Part shown: positions 17,993-28,298 of the stretch, in pieces
Layout of the letters: the number at the start of each line of letters is the position of its first letter
Numbering within the stretch: the stretch's first letter is position 1
From: Phycisphaerae bacterium
GTDB taxonomy: Bacteria > Planctomycetota > Phycisphaerae > UBA1845 > Fen-1342
Direction: 5' to 3'
Length of the DNA stretch: 64,000 bases
NCBI GenBank assembly: GCA_028277645.1
Contig: JANQFV010000054.1
Location: 62,001 to 126,000 of the forward strand
Position numbers and translations under genes: made by a program
The notes under the pieces: generated by a model
What the model was told of the DNA's origin: nothing
What the model saw: the letters and a program-made list of their open reading frames with translations, nothing else
The model's database searches: none

Positions 17993-19456
17993 CTATGCTC
18001 CCAGCGCCCCCACCAATACGTACAACACGACGGCCACGGTTCCCGACGCCAGCGCATAGGGTAGCTGCGTCCGCACGTGGTCAATGTGATCGCACGCCGA
18101 CGCCATCGACGAGACGATCGTCGTGTCCGAGATGGGCGAGCAATGATCGCCGAACACACCGCCGCCCAGCACCGCTGCCACCATCAGCGCCTGATTGCCG
18201 CCGATCGTGGATTGAAGTTCCAGTGCGATCGCCAGCATGATCGCAAACGTGCCCCAGCTCGTCCCCGTGGCAAACGCGATCGCCGACGACACGATGAAGA
18301 TGACGGCCGGCAGCAGCCAGGCTGGCATTCCGTCGCCAATCACCGAGGCCAGATACGCTCCGGTGTGCAGTTCCGCCCGACACAGGTGCCCGATCGCGAA
18401 CGCCATCACCATCAGCGCAGCCAGCGGCACCAATGCCGCCGCCCCTTTCATCACAACGTCGATGAACTCACCAAACTTCATGATGCCCTGCACGCGATAG
18501 AGCAGACCGGCGAACGCAACCGCCGCCGTCACCGCCCAAAACACGGAAGTGCTGCCCGACGCCGCCCCGAGTACGTTCCACACCGTCGTCGGCGTTCCGG
18601 ACTCAAGCCCGCTGAGCCCCGTATACGTAAGCCCGACCGGCACCATCAGCACCATCAACACTACCGGAAGAATCATGTTGATCGCGCGCCGCGTGGTTCC
18701 AGACGCCGGCGGAAGCGCCAGCACTTCCTCCGAGATCATCGGCCGGGCGCCGTCGCGCAGCAGCTTGCCCTCCTCACGCGCTCGGCGTTCGGCGTGGCGC
18801 ATCGGCCCGAAGTTCCTGCCGCTCACGACAACGATAACCAGCAGCACCAGGCTCACCAGCGCGTAGAAATTCAGTGGAATCGCCGTCACGAGCACGGACA
18901 GTGGTTCATCCACCATGCCCGACGCCGCGAGTTGCGCCAGGATAAACGCCCCCCAGCCGTTAAACGGAATCAGAATGCAGACCGGCGCCGAGCCCGTGTC
19001 GCAGATGTACGCCAGTTTCTCGCGCGACGATCGAAACTTGTCGAACAGCGGCCGCGCCACCGCCCCCGTCACCAGGCACGTGATGCTCGACTCGACAAAA
19101 ACCACCAGACTCACACCGATAGCAAGAATGCCCGCGCTGCGGCGTCCGCGCACCCACCCCGTACCGCGTGCGGCACTCACGAATCCATCCACGCCGCCGC
19201 TGCGCTGAATGAGTGCGATGAGCGACCCCACCAGCGCACTGAAGAGAATCACCGACGTGTTACCGCGATCCGCGAAGACATCGACACATGCCTGCAAAGC
19301 GCCCACGGTTCCGGTCAGCGGATTGCCATGCGCGACAACGACATACCCCACCCAGATCCCCGCGAACAACGACGGTAGCACATGCCGCGTGAAAATCGCC
19401 AGCGCGATCGCCAACACCGGCGGCAACAGCGACCAGATCCCGTAATCACTTGGCAT
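17993..19456 (-). CDS. NhaC-family Na+/H+ or amino-acid antiporter
   Basis: A 487-residue polytopic membrane protein with about 11-12 hydrophobic segments. The NhaC signature near the end, 'GGGVFGDHCSPISDTTIVSS', and 'SSITCLVTGAVARPLFDKF' place it in the NhaC superfamily, which holds Na+/H+ antiporters and amino-acid or malate/lactate exchangers. Its stop is one base before the M19 dipeptidase start, so the two are made together. That pairing suggests import or exchange of an amino acid or dipeptide released by the peptidase rather than simple pH homeostasis; this is inference from context. Confidence 0.85.
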   Translation of the reverse strand: MPSDYGIWSLLPPVLAIALAIFTRHVLPSLFAGIWVGYVVVAHGNPLTGTVGALQACVDVFADRGNTSVILFSALVGSLIALIQRSGGVDGFVSAARGTGWVRGRRSAGILAIGVSLVVFVESSITCLVTGAVARPLFDKFRSSREKLAYICDTGSAPVCILIPFNGWGAFILAQLAASGMVDEPLSVLVTAIPLNFYALVSLVLLVIVVVSGRNFGPMRHAERRAREEGKLLRDGARPMISEEVLALPPASGTTRRAINMILPVVLMVLMVPVGLTYTGLSGLESGTPTTVWNVLGAASGSTSVFWAVTAAVAFAGLLYRVQGIMKFGEFIDVVMKGAAALVPLAALMVMAFAIGHLCRAELHTGAYLASVIGDGMPAWLLPAVIFIVSSAIAFATGTSWGTFAIMLAIALELQSTIGGNQALMVAAVLGGGVFGDHCSPISDTTIVSSMASACDHIDHVRTQLPYALASGTVAVVLYVLVGALGA

Positions 19457-19677
19457 CGCGCGGTTCCTGCCAGTCTACTGACGACGTGGCCGGCGACTGT
19501 ATCGTTGTGTACAGCACCACTTCGCCGAACGCCGGCGAGTATAGTCACGCGCAGTATGCCGGACAATGTCAGCGCCACACGACTGCGAGAGGTGACAGAG
19601 CCCGCCGAGCGACTTACGCTGTTCATCGGTCGCCGCGCGAGCAACGCGGCCAGCACAAGACGGACTGCGGGAGCGGC

Positions 19678-21897
19678 ATGATGCGCGTGTTGTTACATGC
19701 TCCGGTCGATCTGAACCTCATCGACGGCTCCACCATCTGGTGCATCTCCGTCGCGCAGACGCTGTGCCAGGATTCGAGCGTCCAGGTCGACCTGATGCTG
19801 AACGCCCCCCTGCAGCGCGCCGTCAACACCACTTCACTTTCCGACACGCCGAAAATTTGTTTGCTCGATCCTTGGAAACCGCGCGACGTCGCAGCGCTTC
19901 GCAACGTCGGCGACAAGCTCGCAAAGCGCATGACGCCGGACCAGGCGTTCACGCGCATCACGCGTTTGCACGATGCCCAGCCGTATGACCTGCTCGTGCT
20001 TCGCGGCGGGCCGATCTGTCGACTCGTGGCCGGCACGCCAAAGCTCGCCGCGCGGAGTTGGTTCTATCTGACCCAGGGCGGCGCGGACGCCGAAACGTGC
20101 GAGGCCGTTGCCCGCAGCAACGGTCTCATTGCATGCCAGACTCCGTTGTTGCAGGAGTACCTCGAAGACGTGTTCGGTACCGCGCCGAGCCGTTACGTCC
20201 CGCTGCCGCCATTGGTGCCCCGTCTCTCGCGGTCTGAGCCGCGCGCAACGCGTAGCGGGTACAAGCTCTGCTACGTCGGCAAGTTCGACGCCCATTATCG
20301 CATCGAGGAACAGATCGCGGCTCTGACCGAAATTCGTAAGCAGTTTCCCGACACGACGCTGGTTGTTGCCGGCGACAAGTTTCACGATCCCGAGGGCACC
20401 GGCGACTTCGAACGCCGCCTCCGTGCCGCGTTCGAGAACACGCCCGGCGTCGATTGGCGAGGAGCTCTTTCGCGTGAGGCTGTTGCCGACCTGATGAACG
20501 AGTGCGATCTGGGCTGCTGCTGGCGTACCGCGCACTACGATGACTCGCTCGAGTTGAGCACCAAGGCGCTCGAATATGCCGCCGCCGGCCTGCCCGTGCT
20601 GCTCAACCCGTCGCGCATCAACCGCCTCGTGTTCGGCGACGACTATCCGTTGTACGTCGACACGCCGGAGTCATTCGTCACGCGCGTTTGTGAGGCGTGG
20701 GAGCACGAGCGGGTGTATCAGACCGCAGCGTCGCAGATGATCGCCACCGCAGGTCGCTTCACGTTTTCCGCGGCGCGCCAGGTGCTCGAACGGTGGCTCG
20801 CGACTTATCGACCGGACGCGCCCGCCGTCATCGAGCCCGATCGACCACAGCGAATCGTGTTTGCCGGCCACGACCTGAAGTTCGCGCGCGAGATCATCAC
20901 GCACTTCTCCAACCGCCCGGATTGCGTCGTGCGCATCGAAAACTGGCTGAGCCATACCCGACACGACGAACGCCGTAGCGAGGAGCTGCTGCGCTGGGCG
21001 GACGTGGTCTATTGCGAGTGGTGCCTGGGCAACGCCGTTTGGTACTCGCAGCGGCTGCGGCCCGCGCAGCGAATGGTCATCCGCCTTCACCGTCAGGAGC
21101 GCGACACGCAATTCCCCAACCAGGTCGCGTGGGACAACGTCGACCATCTTCTCTTCATCGCGCCGCAGGTGCGCGATGAGATCACGGCCCAGCTCGACCA
21201 ACAGTTGACCGCCACCACGCACCTGCTGCTCAACGTCATCGACTGTGACCGCTTCGACCGGACCAAGCCGGAGGCGTGTTCCCATACTCTGGGTATGCTC
21301 GGGTATTCACCCCGGCTCAAACAGCCGCGGCTCGCACTCGACATTCTTGCCAGGTTGATGGAACGCGACGACCGCTGGCGGCTGCACCTAGGCGGCAAGG
21401 ATCCACGGGAATACGAGTGGCTCTGGCGTCGCCCCACCGAGCGTGCGTACTACGAGGCGTTTGAAGAGCAACTGGCGGCCGGCCTCGAACAGTACGTCGT
21501 CCGCGAGGGTTGGACCGACGACCCCGGCTCCTGGTATGCACCGGTCGGTTACCTGCTGTCGTGCAGCGATTTCGAGGGCAGTCACCAGGCAATTCCCGAG
21601 GGCATGGCGGCCGGTTGCGTTCCCATCGTTCGTCGCTGGGATGGCGCCGCAGACCTGTACCCCCGCAGTTGCCTGTTCGAGTCGGTTGACGAGGCCGTCG
21701 AGCACATTCAACGCGTTCACGATTCGGGAACACGGGATGAGTTGGGCGACCAAGCGCGCGTCGAGGCCCGACAACGGTTTGACCAGACGGTCATTCTCTC
21801 GCAGTTCGAGCCACTGCTGTTGGGGCCGTCCGTATCCCGCTTCAGCCCCGAGTCCGCGACGACGGGCGCCGCGTCAGCAGGCCGCCGCGGCGGTTAG
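19678..21897 (+). CDS. Tandem-domain glycosyltransferase
   Basis: About 739 residues starting at ATG 19678 (or the next ATG, 19681, with GGGAG 7 nt before it); a longer in-frame extension to 19450 has no protein-like character. Residues about 1-380 form one GT-B glycosyltransferase with C-terminal nucleotide-sugar motif 'LSTKALEYAAAGLPVL'. Residues about 390-720 form a second GT-B unit ('RIVFAGHDLKFAREII', then 'SDFEGSHQAIPEGMAAGCVPIV'). Both look like family-4-type retaining transferases. Its last 24 bp overlap the 3' end of the convergent methyltransferase-glycosyltransferase gene. It probably builds a surface polysaccharide or glycoprotein glycan with the next two large genes. Confidence 0.82.
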   Translation: MMRVLLHAPVDLNLIDGSTIWCISVAQTLCQDSSVQVDLMLNAPLQRAVNTTSLSDTPKICLLDPWKPRDVAALRNVGDKLAKRMTPDQAFTRITRLHDAQPYDLLVLRGGPICRLVAGTPKLAARSWFYLTQGGADAETCEAVARSNGLIACQTPLLQEYLEDVFGTAPSRYVPLPPLVPRLSRSEPRATRSGYKLCYVGKFDAHYRIEEQIAALTEIRKQFPDTTLVVAGDKFHDPEGTGDFERRLRAAFENTPGVDWRGALSREAVADLMNECDLGCCWRTAHYDDSLELSTKALEYAAAGLPVLLNPSRINRLVFGDDYPLYVDTPESFVTRVCEAWEHERVYQTAASQMIATAGRFTFSAARQVLERWLATYRPDAPAVIEPDRPQRIVFAGHDLKFAREIITHFSNRPDCVVRIENWLSHTRHDERRSEELLRWADVVYCEWCLGNAVWYSQRLRPAQRMVIRLHRQERDTQFPNQVAWDNVDHLLFIAPQVRDEITAQLDQQLTATTHLLLNVIDCDRFDRTKPEACSHTLGMLGYSPRLKQPRLALDILARLMERDDRWRLHLGGKDPREYEWLWRRPTERAYYEAFEEQLAAGLEQYVVREGWTDDPGSWYAPVGYLLSCSDFEGSHQAIPEGMAAGCVPIVRRWDGAADLYPRSCLFESVDEAVEHIQRVHDSGTRDELGDQARVEARQRFDQTVILSQFEPLLLGPSVSRFSPESATTGAASAGRRGG

Positions 21898-24800
21898 CTC
21901 CATCGCCGTCGTCGCCGACTCCGTTGTACTGGCAGCCGCAGCAACCGCTTCTCCGTCGCCTTCACGGCTCACGTAGTTGAACCGGTCCGTCGCGTAGATC
22001 CGCAGTTGTTCACGCATCTGACGGTTCCACCACTCGAACGGCGTTTGCGCGCTGGACAAGCGTACTGAATGTTGTTCCGCGGTATCCCGCTTCAGACACA
22101 GCGTCCAAGGATGGACTTTGCTCGTCACGCGATACTCGCACAGACGCTTGGCAATCTGCGGTGCACTGCTATTGTCGCTTTTATAGACTGTGCCTTTGCC
22201 CAGCGCCGGTTCGACAACATACAGCGTCGCGTTGGCTAGATCCACCAGATAGTGCGGCGCGTAGTAGTCCACCGGGTTACAGGCGACCAGGTAGCCCGCG
22301 GGCGTCGTATCCACGACTTCGCGGAGCACGCGCCCCCAAGTCTGCTCGGCAGCCACCACGGATCGCACGGCGCGGTCCCCTTCGGTCACCTGATCTGCTG
22401 CCGCGACGGCGGCCGCGGTGCGCGCACATAACACGAGTTGCTTGTTGCTATACTCTTGCCGCGCAAAGTTCTGCCAGGCCGCCACTACCTGATCGCGATC
22501 CTCCACCGCGGCGACCATCGTCATCAGCGGACGGCTTGCCGGCGCGTGCTTGATGCCAATCGCGTCGAGAATCGTCTGCAACCGCTGCGTGTATGTATGC
22601 TCGCTGAAAACTTTTCGCTGCCCGCGCAGTGACAACCGCTCCCGGTACTCATCATCGCTGAGCAGCCTCTCCAGATGCTCGCGCGTCGTCTGCTCGTTCT
22701 CGCTCAGGCAGACGATGTCCTCGCCCAGTTGGCGCTTGATCCCCTCGGAATACGCGCTGATCACCGGCGTGCCGCACGCCAGCAACTCAAACACCCGGCG
22801 GGCGAACATCGTTGGCGACGTCGTCACGCTGTTGATGTTCAGGAACACCTTGTATCGCTTGTACGCCGCCAGCATTTGGGCGTATGGCAGCGCCCCCCGA
22901 ACGGCAGGTAGAAACTCATCCGGCCAGCGGAAGTTCGGATTATCATTGTTAGCCATGCGATCGAAGATGTGCAGATCGTAGTCGAGGCCCGGACGCAAGA
23001 CTTTCAGCGCAGCATCCTGCCGTGCGAAGTGTCGGTGCGCGTACCAAGTACCCGCGAAGCAAACCGACCCCGTGCGTGTCCCGGTCATGATTGGATTATG
23101 AATCCGCGGTTGCGCGGCGAACGGCAACGCGAAAACGCGCTCGTGCCCGACGTGCTTGCGATAGTCCGGAATGCAGTCCGCGTCGGAGGTGAACACGTAA
23201 TCGAACTGCTTGGCCGCCTCGACAAACACGTCGAAGTTTGGCGGGTCCTCCTTGTTGTAGAACACCGTCGGGACATCGTTCGCGCGGCACCAAGCGATGA
23301 TCTCCGGAATCGCGTAGTATTTGATCACCTCGCCACGCTGTCCCAGGTCGCGAATCTGGAAGTACCAGCTATCGTTCAGGCCGCTCCACGCCGACTCTAC
23401 GAGCAGGAGGTCCGGCTTTCGCTGTTCGAGCGCTTCCCGCCACGTCTTCGGCGTAAACGTGAACAACTCCGCCTCGTACTGCCACGCACGCCACGAAAAC
23501 TCGTCCGTTACCGCCGCAACACAAAGATCCGGCCGGCGCACCAAGGCCCGGGGCGTGTCCGAGTACGGCTCGGCCAGCGTGGAGATCGCTTCCAGACCGG
23601 CGGGTTCCTGAGCCGCCGGCGGCGCAGCCGGCTTGACGACCTCGGCCGATTTCGGTGCGGGAACGACTTCCTTGGCCGGTTTGGCCTTGGCAACCGACAC
23701 ACTGGCCTGCGACGCAGCTTTGACGTGCACGGGTGCCGCTGCACGTCGCCGAGCTGCCAGTCGTCTTCGCCGCACGTTCCCGATCCCTTCGAACAACAGT
23801 GTGACAAAACGGAATGGCAGCTTGAGCGTATCCAGCGATGGCCGCGCGGCGCGCACGAATGAATCACCCAGCCGGTAACGCACACCGCGTTCGCGCAGGT
23901 TGAGTTCAGCCCGGAGCATCTCGGCCCGGTCACGCTCGCGCGAGACTCGCCCTTCGACTCTCTTGCGCGCGTTGCGCTCGGCCTCCAGCGACCGTTCAAC
24001 CTTCTTTTTTTCGCCCTGCTGACGCTGCTCATGCTGACGTAGCTTGTCTATCTCGTGCTGCAGACCGTCGATCTCACGTTGCAGCGTCTGGTGTTCCTCG
24101 TGCCCCGCTCGCAGGTCGGACTCGAGCTTGTTGATCCGGAGCATCGCCGCGTCACAGTCCGCCTTCAGCACACCCTCACGCTCGGCAGCCTGTACGCTGC
24201 GCTCGCGCCACTTGTCCAACTCGGCTGCGTGCGCCTCGCGCAGTTCCGTCTCGCGTGCCCGCATCTGCCCGCGCAGCGACGCTTCGGCCTGCTTGAGATT
24301 CTCGATGTGCTCGCGGTACTGCGCCCCACGATCACTGAGCTTCTGGCGCTCAGCTCGCAGCGCCAACTTCTCCTCGTGTGCTGCTCGCTGCACCAGCTCC
24401 AGTCCGTCGTCTGCGCCGGCCACCCATTTCCGCAACGTCTCCACCGTCAGCGGCTGCGGTGCTTCTCCGTCCGCGCGGCGCCGACCAACAGCACACAGGT
24501 ACTTACCCTGCACAGGCTCAATCTCACTGATACCAAACCGCGGCGCGAGCAAATCCACCAAGCGCAACAGGTAGAATGTGCGCTTGTGATCGTCAAACGG
24601 TTCGTACCCGTGGGGTACGCTGACGACGATCTGCCCTTCGGGGCGCAACCACTCCGCTACCCGTTCGAGTAGCCGCTGCGGCGTCGCAAGATGCTCAAGC
24701 AGCTCGCCCAAGATCACGGTATCGAACGAGCCGGTGTCGAACTCAACCGCAAACGCGTCGGCGACCTTAAACGTCACGCGGTCCTGCACCAGCTGTGATT

Positions 24801-25041
24801 CGTTCCCAAGCGCCGCTTCGGCCGCTTCGATGACGGCACCCTCGATGTCGATTCCGACAACCGTGCGACCTTCGCGTCCGAGGATGATCGGCGCAATCCC
24901 CTGCGAACAGCCAATATCGAGCACGCGATCGCCGACCACATGCGCGCACAACCAGTGAATCCGCTCCCTGCACGCTTCTTGGGCCGCGGGGCTGTGTATG
25001 CGCCGAAAGTACAGATCGTTAACGCGGTCGTTGTTTGCCAT
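21874..25041 (-). CDS. Methyltransferase - coiled-coil - glycosyltransferase fusion
   Basis: A 1055-residue protein. ATG 25041 is chosen because GAGGGA lies just upstream and a methyltransferase begins at once; the open frame to 25602 adds about 186 residues of Arg/Ser-rich, non-protein-like sequence. Domains: class I SAM methyltransferase (about 20-190, 'RVLDIGCSQGIAPIILGREG', 'DTVILGELLEHLA'), a long charged coiled coil (about 230-400), a Pro/Ala/Lys-rich linker, then a CgeB/DUF3880-type glycosyltransferase (about 500-800, 'VFLNINSVTTSPTMFARRVF', 'ELLACGTPVISAY'), and a C-terminal region of unknown fold. The architecture fits an enzyme that caps or controls glycan chain length, as coiled-coil methyltransferases do in some O-antigen systems. 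Confidence 0.82.
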   Translation of the reverse strand: MANNDRVNDLYFRRIHSPAAQEACRERIHWLCAHVVGDRVLDIGCSQGIAPIILGREGRTVVGIDIEGAVIEAAEAALGNESQLVQDRVTFKVADAFAVEFDTGSFDTVILGELLEHLATPQRLLERVAEWLRPEGQIVVSVPHGYEPFDDHKRTFYLLRLVDLLAPRFGISEIEPVQGKYLCAVGRRRADGEAPQPLTVETLRKWVAGADDGLELVQRAAHEEKLALRAERQKLSDRGAQYREHIENLKQAEASLRGQMRARETELREAHAAELDKWRERSVQAAEREGVLKADCDAAMLRINKLESDLRAGHEEHQTLQREIDGLQHEIDKLRQHEQRQQGEKKKVERSLEAERNARKRVEGRVSRERDRAEMLRAELNLRERGVRYRLGDSFVRAARPSLDTLKLPFRFVTLLFEGIGNVRRRRLAARRRAAAPVHVKAASQASVSVAKAKPAKEVVPAPKSAEVVKPAAPPAAQEPAGLEAISTLAEPYSDTPRALVRRPDLCVAAVTDEFSWRAWQYEAELFTFTPKTWREALEQRKPDLLLVESAWSGLNDSWYFQIRDLGQRGEVIKYYAIPEIIAWCRANDVPTVFYNKEDPPNFDVFVEAAKQFDYVFTSDADCIPDYRKHVGHERVFALPFAAQPRIHNPIMTGTRTGSVCFAGTWYAHRHFARQDAALKVLRPGLDYDLHIFDRMANNDNPNFRWPDEFLPAVRGALPYAQMLAAYKRYKVFLNINSVTTSPTMFARRVFELLACGTPVISAYSEGIKRQLGEDIVCLSENEQTTREHLERLLSDDEYRERLSLRGQRKVFSEHTYTQRLQTILDAIGIKHAPASRPLMTMVAAVEDRDQVVAAWQNFARQEYSNKQLVLCARTAAAVAAADQVTEGDRAVRSVVAAEQTWGRVLREVVDTTPAGYLVACNPVDYYAPHYLVDLANATLYVVEPALGKGTVYKSDNSSAPQIAKRLCEYRVTSKVHPWTLCLKRDTAEQHSVRLSSAQTPFEWWNRQMREQLRIYATDRFNYVSREGDGEAVAAAASTTESATTAMELTAAAAC

Positions 25042-25216
25042 GGCTTCCCTCGACAAATGGCCGGTCGACGGGGGGCAGCCGCGCCGCCGCCTGCCCCGCA
25101 GCCAAGCCAGACGTCTGGGACTCAGATCTGCCCCGAGCGTCTTTTCCGCCGAATCATACGACAGTCCACAGAGTCCGCCAATCCCAGAACCGGTTTCGGC
25201 TCGTCCCACACACCAC

Positions 25217-25606
25217 TTACTGCCCCAGGACGCTGGCAGTGTCCTTCTCGACAAGCACGCGCTGCGATCGCAGGAAATGATGAAACTCGTTGAAGAGCTG
25301 TAGGTTGCGACGCGCGTGCTCAATCTGCGGCTCGAGCTCGTCAACCGACGTACACATCGGAATCGGCAACCCGGACCATTCCAGCAGTGACTCGATCTTG
25401 TGGCTGTTACTGGGGATTGCGACGAACGGAACGTTCGCCAGGCCGGCGGCGAACGTGGGGAGGTACCAGTTGGTGACGCACATTCTCTTGCGAAGCAGCG
25501 CCGTAAGCGCAACAGCCACGATGAGTTGGCACTGTGGCGTGCCATGGACCTGTAACCGTTCCGCCACCGGAAACCGAACGCGATTGCCCCCATCCCGCTC
25601 ACGACT
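25217..25606 (-). pseudogene. Remnant of a polysaccharide pyruvyl transferase
   Basis: An open stretch of 129 codons ending in TAA at 25217-25219 reads like the C-terminal third of a WcaK-type polysaccharide pyruvyl transferase: 'WYLPTFAAGLANVPFVAIPS' followed by 'SNSHKIESLLEWSGLP' is the characteristic nucleotide-site segment. The frame is closed by a stop at 25607-25609, and no other frame upstream continues the family, so the N-terminal two thirds are missing. The only internal start candidate is a GTG at 25567 without a ribosome site. It sits between two glycan genes and was probably once part of the same cluster. Confidence 0.55.
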
Positions 25607-25745
25607 TTACCTTGATCTGCCGCCCACTAGAATGCAGGTGCTGCCTAGACTCACGCGCTCTCCGTGCGCGACTGTCGGGTAATCCCGAGACCGAATGTCG
25701 CTCTGCGAATTGACCAAAGGTCGAACCACCGATGAGGGACGTTGG

Positions 25746-28223
25746 ATGCGCGTATTCATTCCGGTGTTTTTCAAAGCGCCGCTCGGAGGACTTCAGTCGC
25801 ACGTGCGTGCCCAGGCCGACGCACTTGCACGCGCAGGTCACGAATGCGTCATCATGTGCAAGCCGGGCCCGTTCGCCGAATCGCTGCGTCAGGCGTCGAT
25901 CGACGTCTTGGAAACACCGTTCGAGGATGAGGAATCAGCGGTGCGCATGGCGCAGCAGGCGGGACCGTTCGACCTCGTACACGCGCACCCGTCCACAAGT
26001 CGGCAGGTCGGCCTGGCGGTCGCACGCGGCGAGCAGTGCCCGTTTCTGCTCACGATCCACGGCATGTATACGGACTCACTGCCGAGCTACGCAGATGACG
26101 TCGATTTCCTCCTCGCGGTAAGCCCGGGCATCCGCGACTACGTACTCGACGCAACCGAGTTTCCAGCCGATCGCGTTTTCATTACGCCCAACGGGGTCGA
26201 GACCAGCGTCTTCCAACCCGCCGATCCCGATTGGGAAGCTTTGCACGAGCAATTCCCGCAACTGGCCGACGCGCCGGACGTGCCAACAGACCGACGCGTC
26301 TTCTTCGTGTCACGGCTCGATGAGGACAAGTCGTTCATCCTTGATGTTGTCAAAGAGTGCTGGCGAGAAATGACCGACCGCCGCGCCTTCGATTGGCAGT
26401 GGTGGATCGGCGGCGACGGACGACTGCGGACGGAGATGGAAACCGCCGCGAGACAGGTCAATGACGCCGCCCAGCGCAACCTGATTTCATTTCTCGGCTG
26501 GATGAGCGAGCCGGCGCTCGCGCTCACATACAACGGATGTCACGTTGCCATCGCTCCAGGACGCAGTGCCCTGGAGGCCATGGCGTGCGGCCGCCCGACC
26601 ATCGCGATTGGCAGCAAGGGCTACGTCGGCCTGATCGACGGCAACATCGCCCCACGCGGCGCGTACACGAACTTCGGCGGCTTTGGCGGCCAACACCAGG
26701 AGTATCCTGCGCGCGCGCTGTTTAGCGACCTCGAACGTGTGATCTACGACGACGAAGAGATCGACCGTTTGGGTAAACTCTCGCTCGCCGTCATCGATGC
26801 GTTTTTTCGACAGTCCGACCTGGACCGTGAGCTACTGCACGTGTACGAGATCGCGCGGCAAACAACGCCCCGCAGCAGGCGTTGGGCCTACCGCCAGCGC
26901 GTCGACCTCCCACACTTGTCGTATGCGGCACCGGATGGCGATTCGCTTTCGGACAGGTGGTACTGCCCCCCCGACGGAGGCGATCGAACCGTCCACGTTA
27001 GGCCCGACGCTCGACTGGAGGTCGTCAGCAATCTTGCCGGCGACGGGAAATTTTACGTCGCTACGGAATCCACTGACTTTCAGCGACCGCCCTGCGATAC
27101 CGAGGCCTGGCCGCTGGTTCCCGACGTCAACTACGAGTTCGTGGTGCCCGTCGAGCATCTGGACGACGGCTGTACGGTCAGCTTCTGGGTGATTCAATTC
27201 AACGACGCGCGCCGTCTCGAACACCACGTCATCACGCTGCGTAAGGGCATCAACCGAGTACGCTTCCGTGCCAGCGCCGAGGCGACGAGTTTTCGCGCGG
27301 CGTTTCGATTCGCGCGTACGGGCCGGGCGGTGATCGGCGGTATCGACGTATGGAGGTTCGCCGCCCGTACGCGGTTCGACGTCGGTAGAAACCTGACAAG
27401 AACACACGATCTCCCACCCTTCGGCCAGTATCGCGGCGAGAACCTGGTGTTCGTCTTCGGCTCGCCGCACTCGGGGACAACGTGGGTGCTGAACCTGTTG
27501 CGCGCCCATCCAGATATCGTGGCCGCCACGGTCGATAATCTGGCGGCGCGCATCAACGACAACAAGACGCAGGAAACAAACATCTTCAACGACAACCGCC
27601 CGTTCACGGACGCACAGATTCGTTACAAGTTCTACTGCCTATCGCGCGCGAACCCGGGCTGTGTGATTGTCGAGAAGACGCCCATACACCTGCTCTTTGT
27701 AGACCGGATCTTCGAGTTGTTCCCGGCGGCGGCGGCGATCCTTGTCCAGCGCGATGGCCGAGACGTCGTGACATCGCTGGTACACGTGGGTCGCGACCCG
27801 TCGGCCTGGTGGCAGGGAGCCCCCGCCACGGTCGCAGCGGCAACGGAGTTTTGGAAGCGCTACGCCGACGCAGCGCAGCACTGCTTGCGTCAGTACCACA
27901 CGAAGCTCGTGCGATACGAGGATCTGCTCCACGATCCGCACGCAGTTCTCACCGACCTAATCGGCGCGTTGGGTCTGCCCACGCAGCGTGTTGCCGAGCA
28001 GATCAAGGCCTGCCGAGATGGCCGCGGCACAACCATCCCAGGCGTGTTTCGCCAAGGTCAAACCGGCGGCTGGAAGCAATTCTTCACCGCTGAGGACATT
28101 GAGACATTCAAACGCATCGCCGGCGACCTGCTCATTGAGCTCGCGTACGAACGCGACACCGACTGGGGACTCCTGGACCAAGCTTCGGCCACTAACGCGG
28201 GAACGACACCACACCGCCGATAA
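25746..28223 (+). CDS. Glycosyltransferase - sulfotransferase fusion
   Basis: An 825-residue protein starting at ATG 25746, preceded by GAGGGA with a 6-nt gap. Residues about 1-380 are a GT-B glycosyltransferase of the GT4 type: 'FFKAPLGGLQSHVRAQADAL', 'LLTIHGMYTD', 'FITPNGVETSVFQP', and the nucleotide-sugar loop 'GRSALEAMACGRPTIAIG'. A beta-sandwich-like middle (about 410-555) is of unknown function. Residues about 565-815 are a PAPS-dependent sulfotransferase: 5'-phosphosulfate loop 'FGSPHSGTTWVLNLLRAHP' and 3'-phosphate motif 'LVQRDGRDVVTSLVHVGRDP'. The single chain could add and then sulfate a sugar on a surface glycan. It is divergent from the methyltransferase-glycosyltransferase gene and the decayed pyruvyl transferase. 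Confidence 0.85.
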   Translation: MRVFIPVFFKAPLGGLQSHVRAQADALARAGHECVIMCKPGPFAESLRQASIDVLETPFEDEESAVRMAQQAGPFDLVHAHPSTSRQVGLAVARGEQCPFLLTIHGMYTDSLPSYADDVDFLLAVSPGIRDYVLDATEFPADRVFITPNGVETSVFQPADPDWEALHEQFPQLADAPDVPTDRRVFFVSRLDEDKSFILDVVKECWREMTDRRAFDWQWWIGGDGRLRTEMETAARQVNDAAQRNLISFLGWMSEPALALTYNGCHVAIAPGRSALEAMACGRPTIAIGSKGYVGLIDGNIAPRGAYTNFGGFGGQHQEYPARALFSDLERVIYDDEEIDRLGKLSLAVIDAFFRQSDLDRELLHVYEIARQTTPRSRRWAYRQRVDLPHLSYAAPDGDSLSDRWYCPPDGGDRTVHVRPDARLEVVSNLAGDGKFYVATESTDFQRPPCDTEAWPLVPDVNYEFVVPVEHLDDGCTVSFWVIQFNDARRLEHHVITLRKGINRVRFRASAEATSFRAAFRFARTGRAVIGGIDVWRFAARTRFDVGRNLTRTHDLPPFGQYRGENLVFVFGSPHSGTTWVLNLLRAHPDIVAATVDNLAARINDNKTQETNIFNDNRPFTDAQIRYKFYCLSRANPGCVIVEKTPIHLLFVDRIFELFPAAAAILVQRDGRDVVTSLVHVGRDPSAWWQGAPATVAAATEFWKRYADAAQHCLRQYHTKLVRYEDLLHDPHAVLTDLIGALGLPTQRVAEQIKACRDGRGTTIPGVFRQGQTGGWKQFFTAEDIETFKRIAGDLLIELAYERDTDWGLLDQASATNAGTTPHRR

Positions 28224-28298
28224 TATCTCCGCAATGCAACACGAGTGCGTGCACCAGACCTGAACAGCGCGAGAGGCTGATGAAAACCGCTCCGCCGC

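Noticed and set aside
18077..19378. 433-codon open frame opposite the NhaC-type antiporter
   Set aside because: Extremely Arg/His-rich with no domain; the minus strand encodes a normal membrane protein here.
25042..25602. N-terminal extension of the methyltransferase-glycosyltransferase frame
   Set aside because: The residues are Arg/Ser-rich and unlike any domain, and another frame in the same stretch carries the pyruvyl transferase remnant; a ribosome site precedes ATG 25041.
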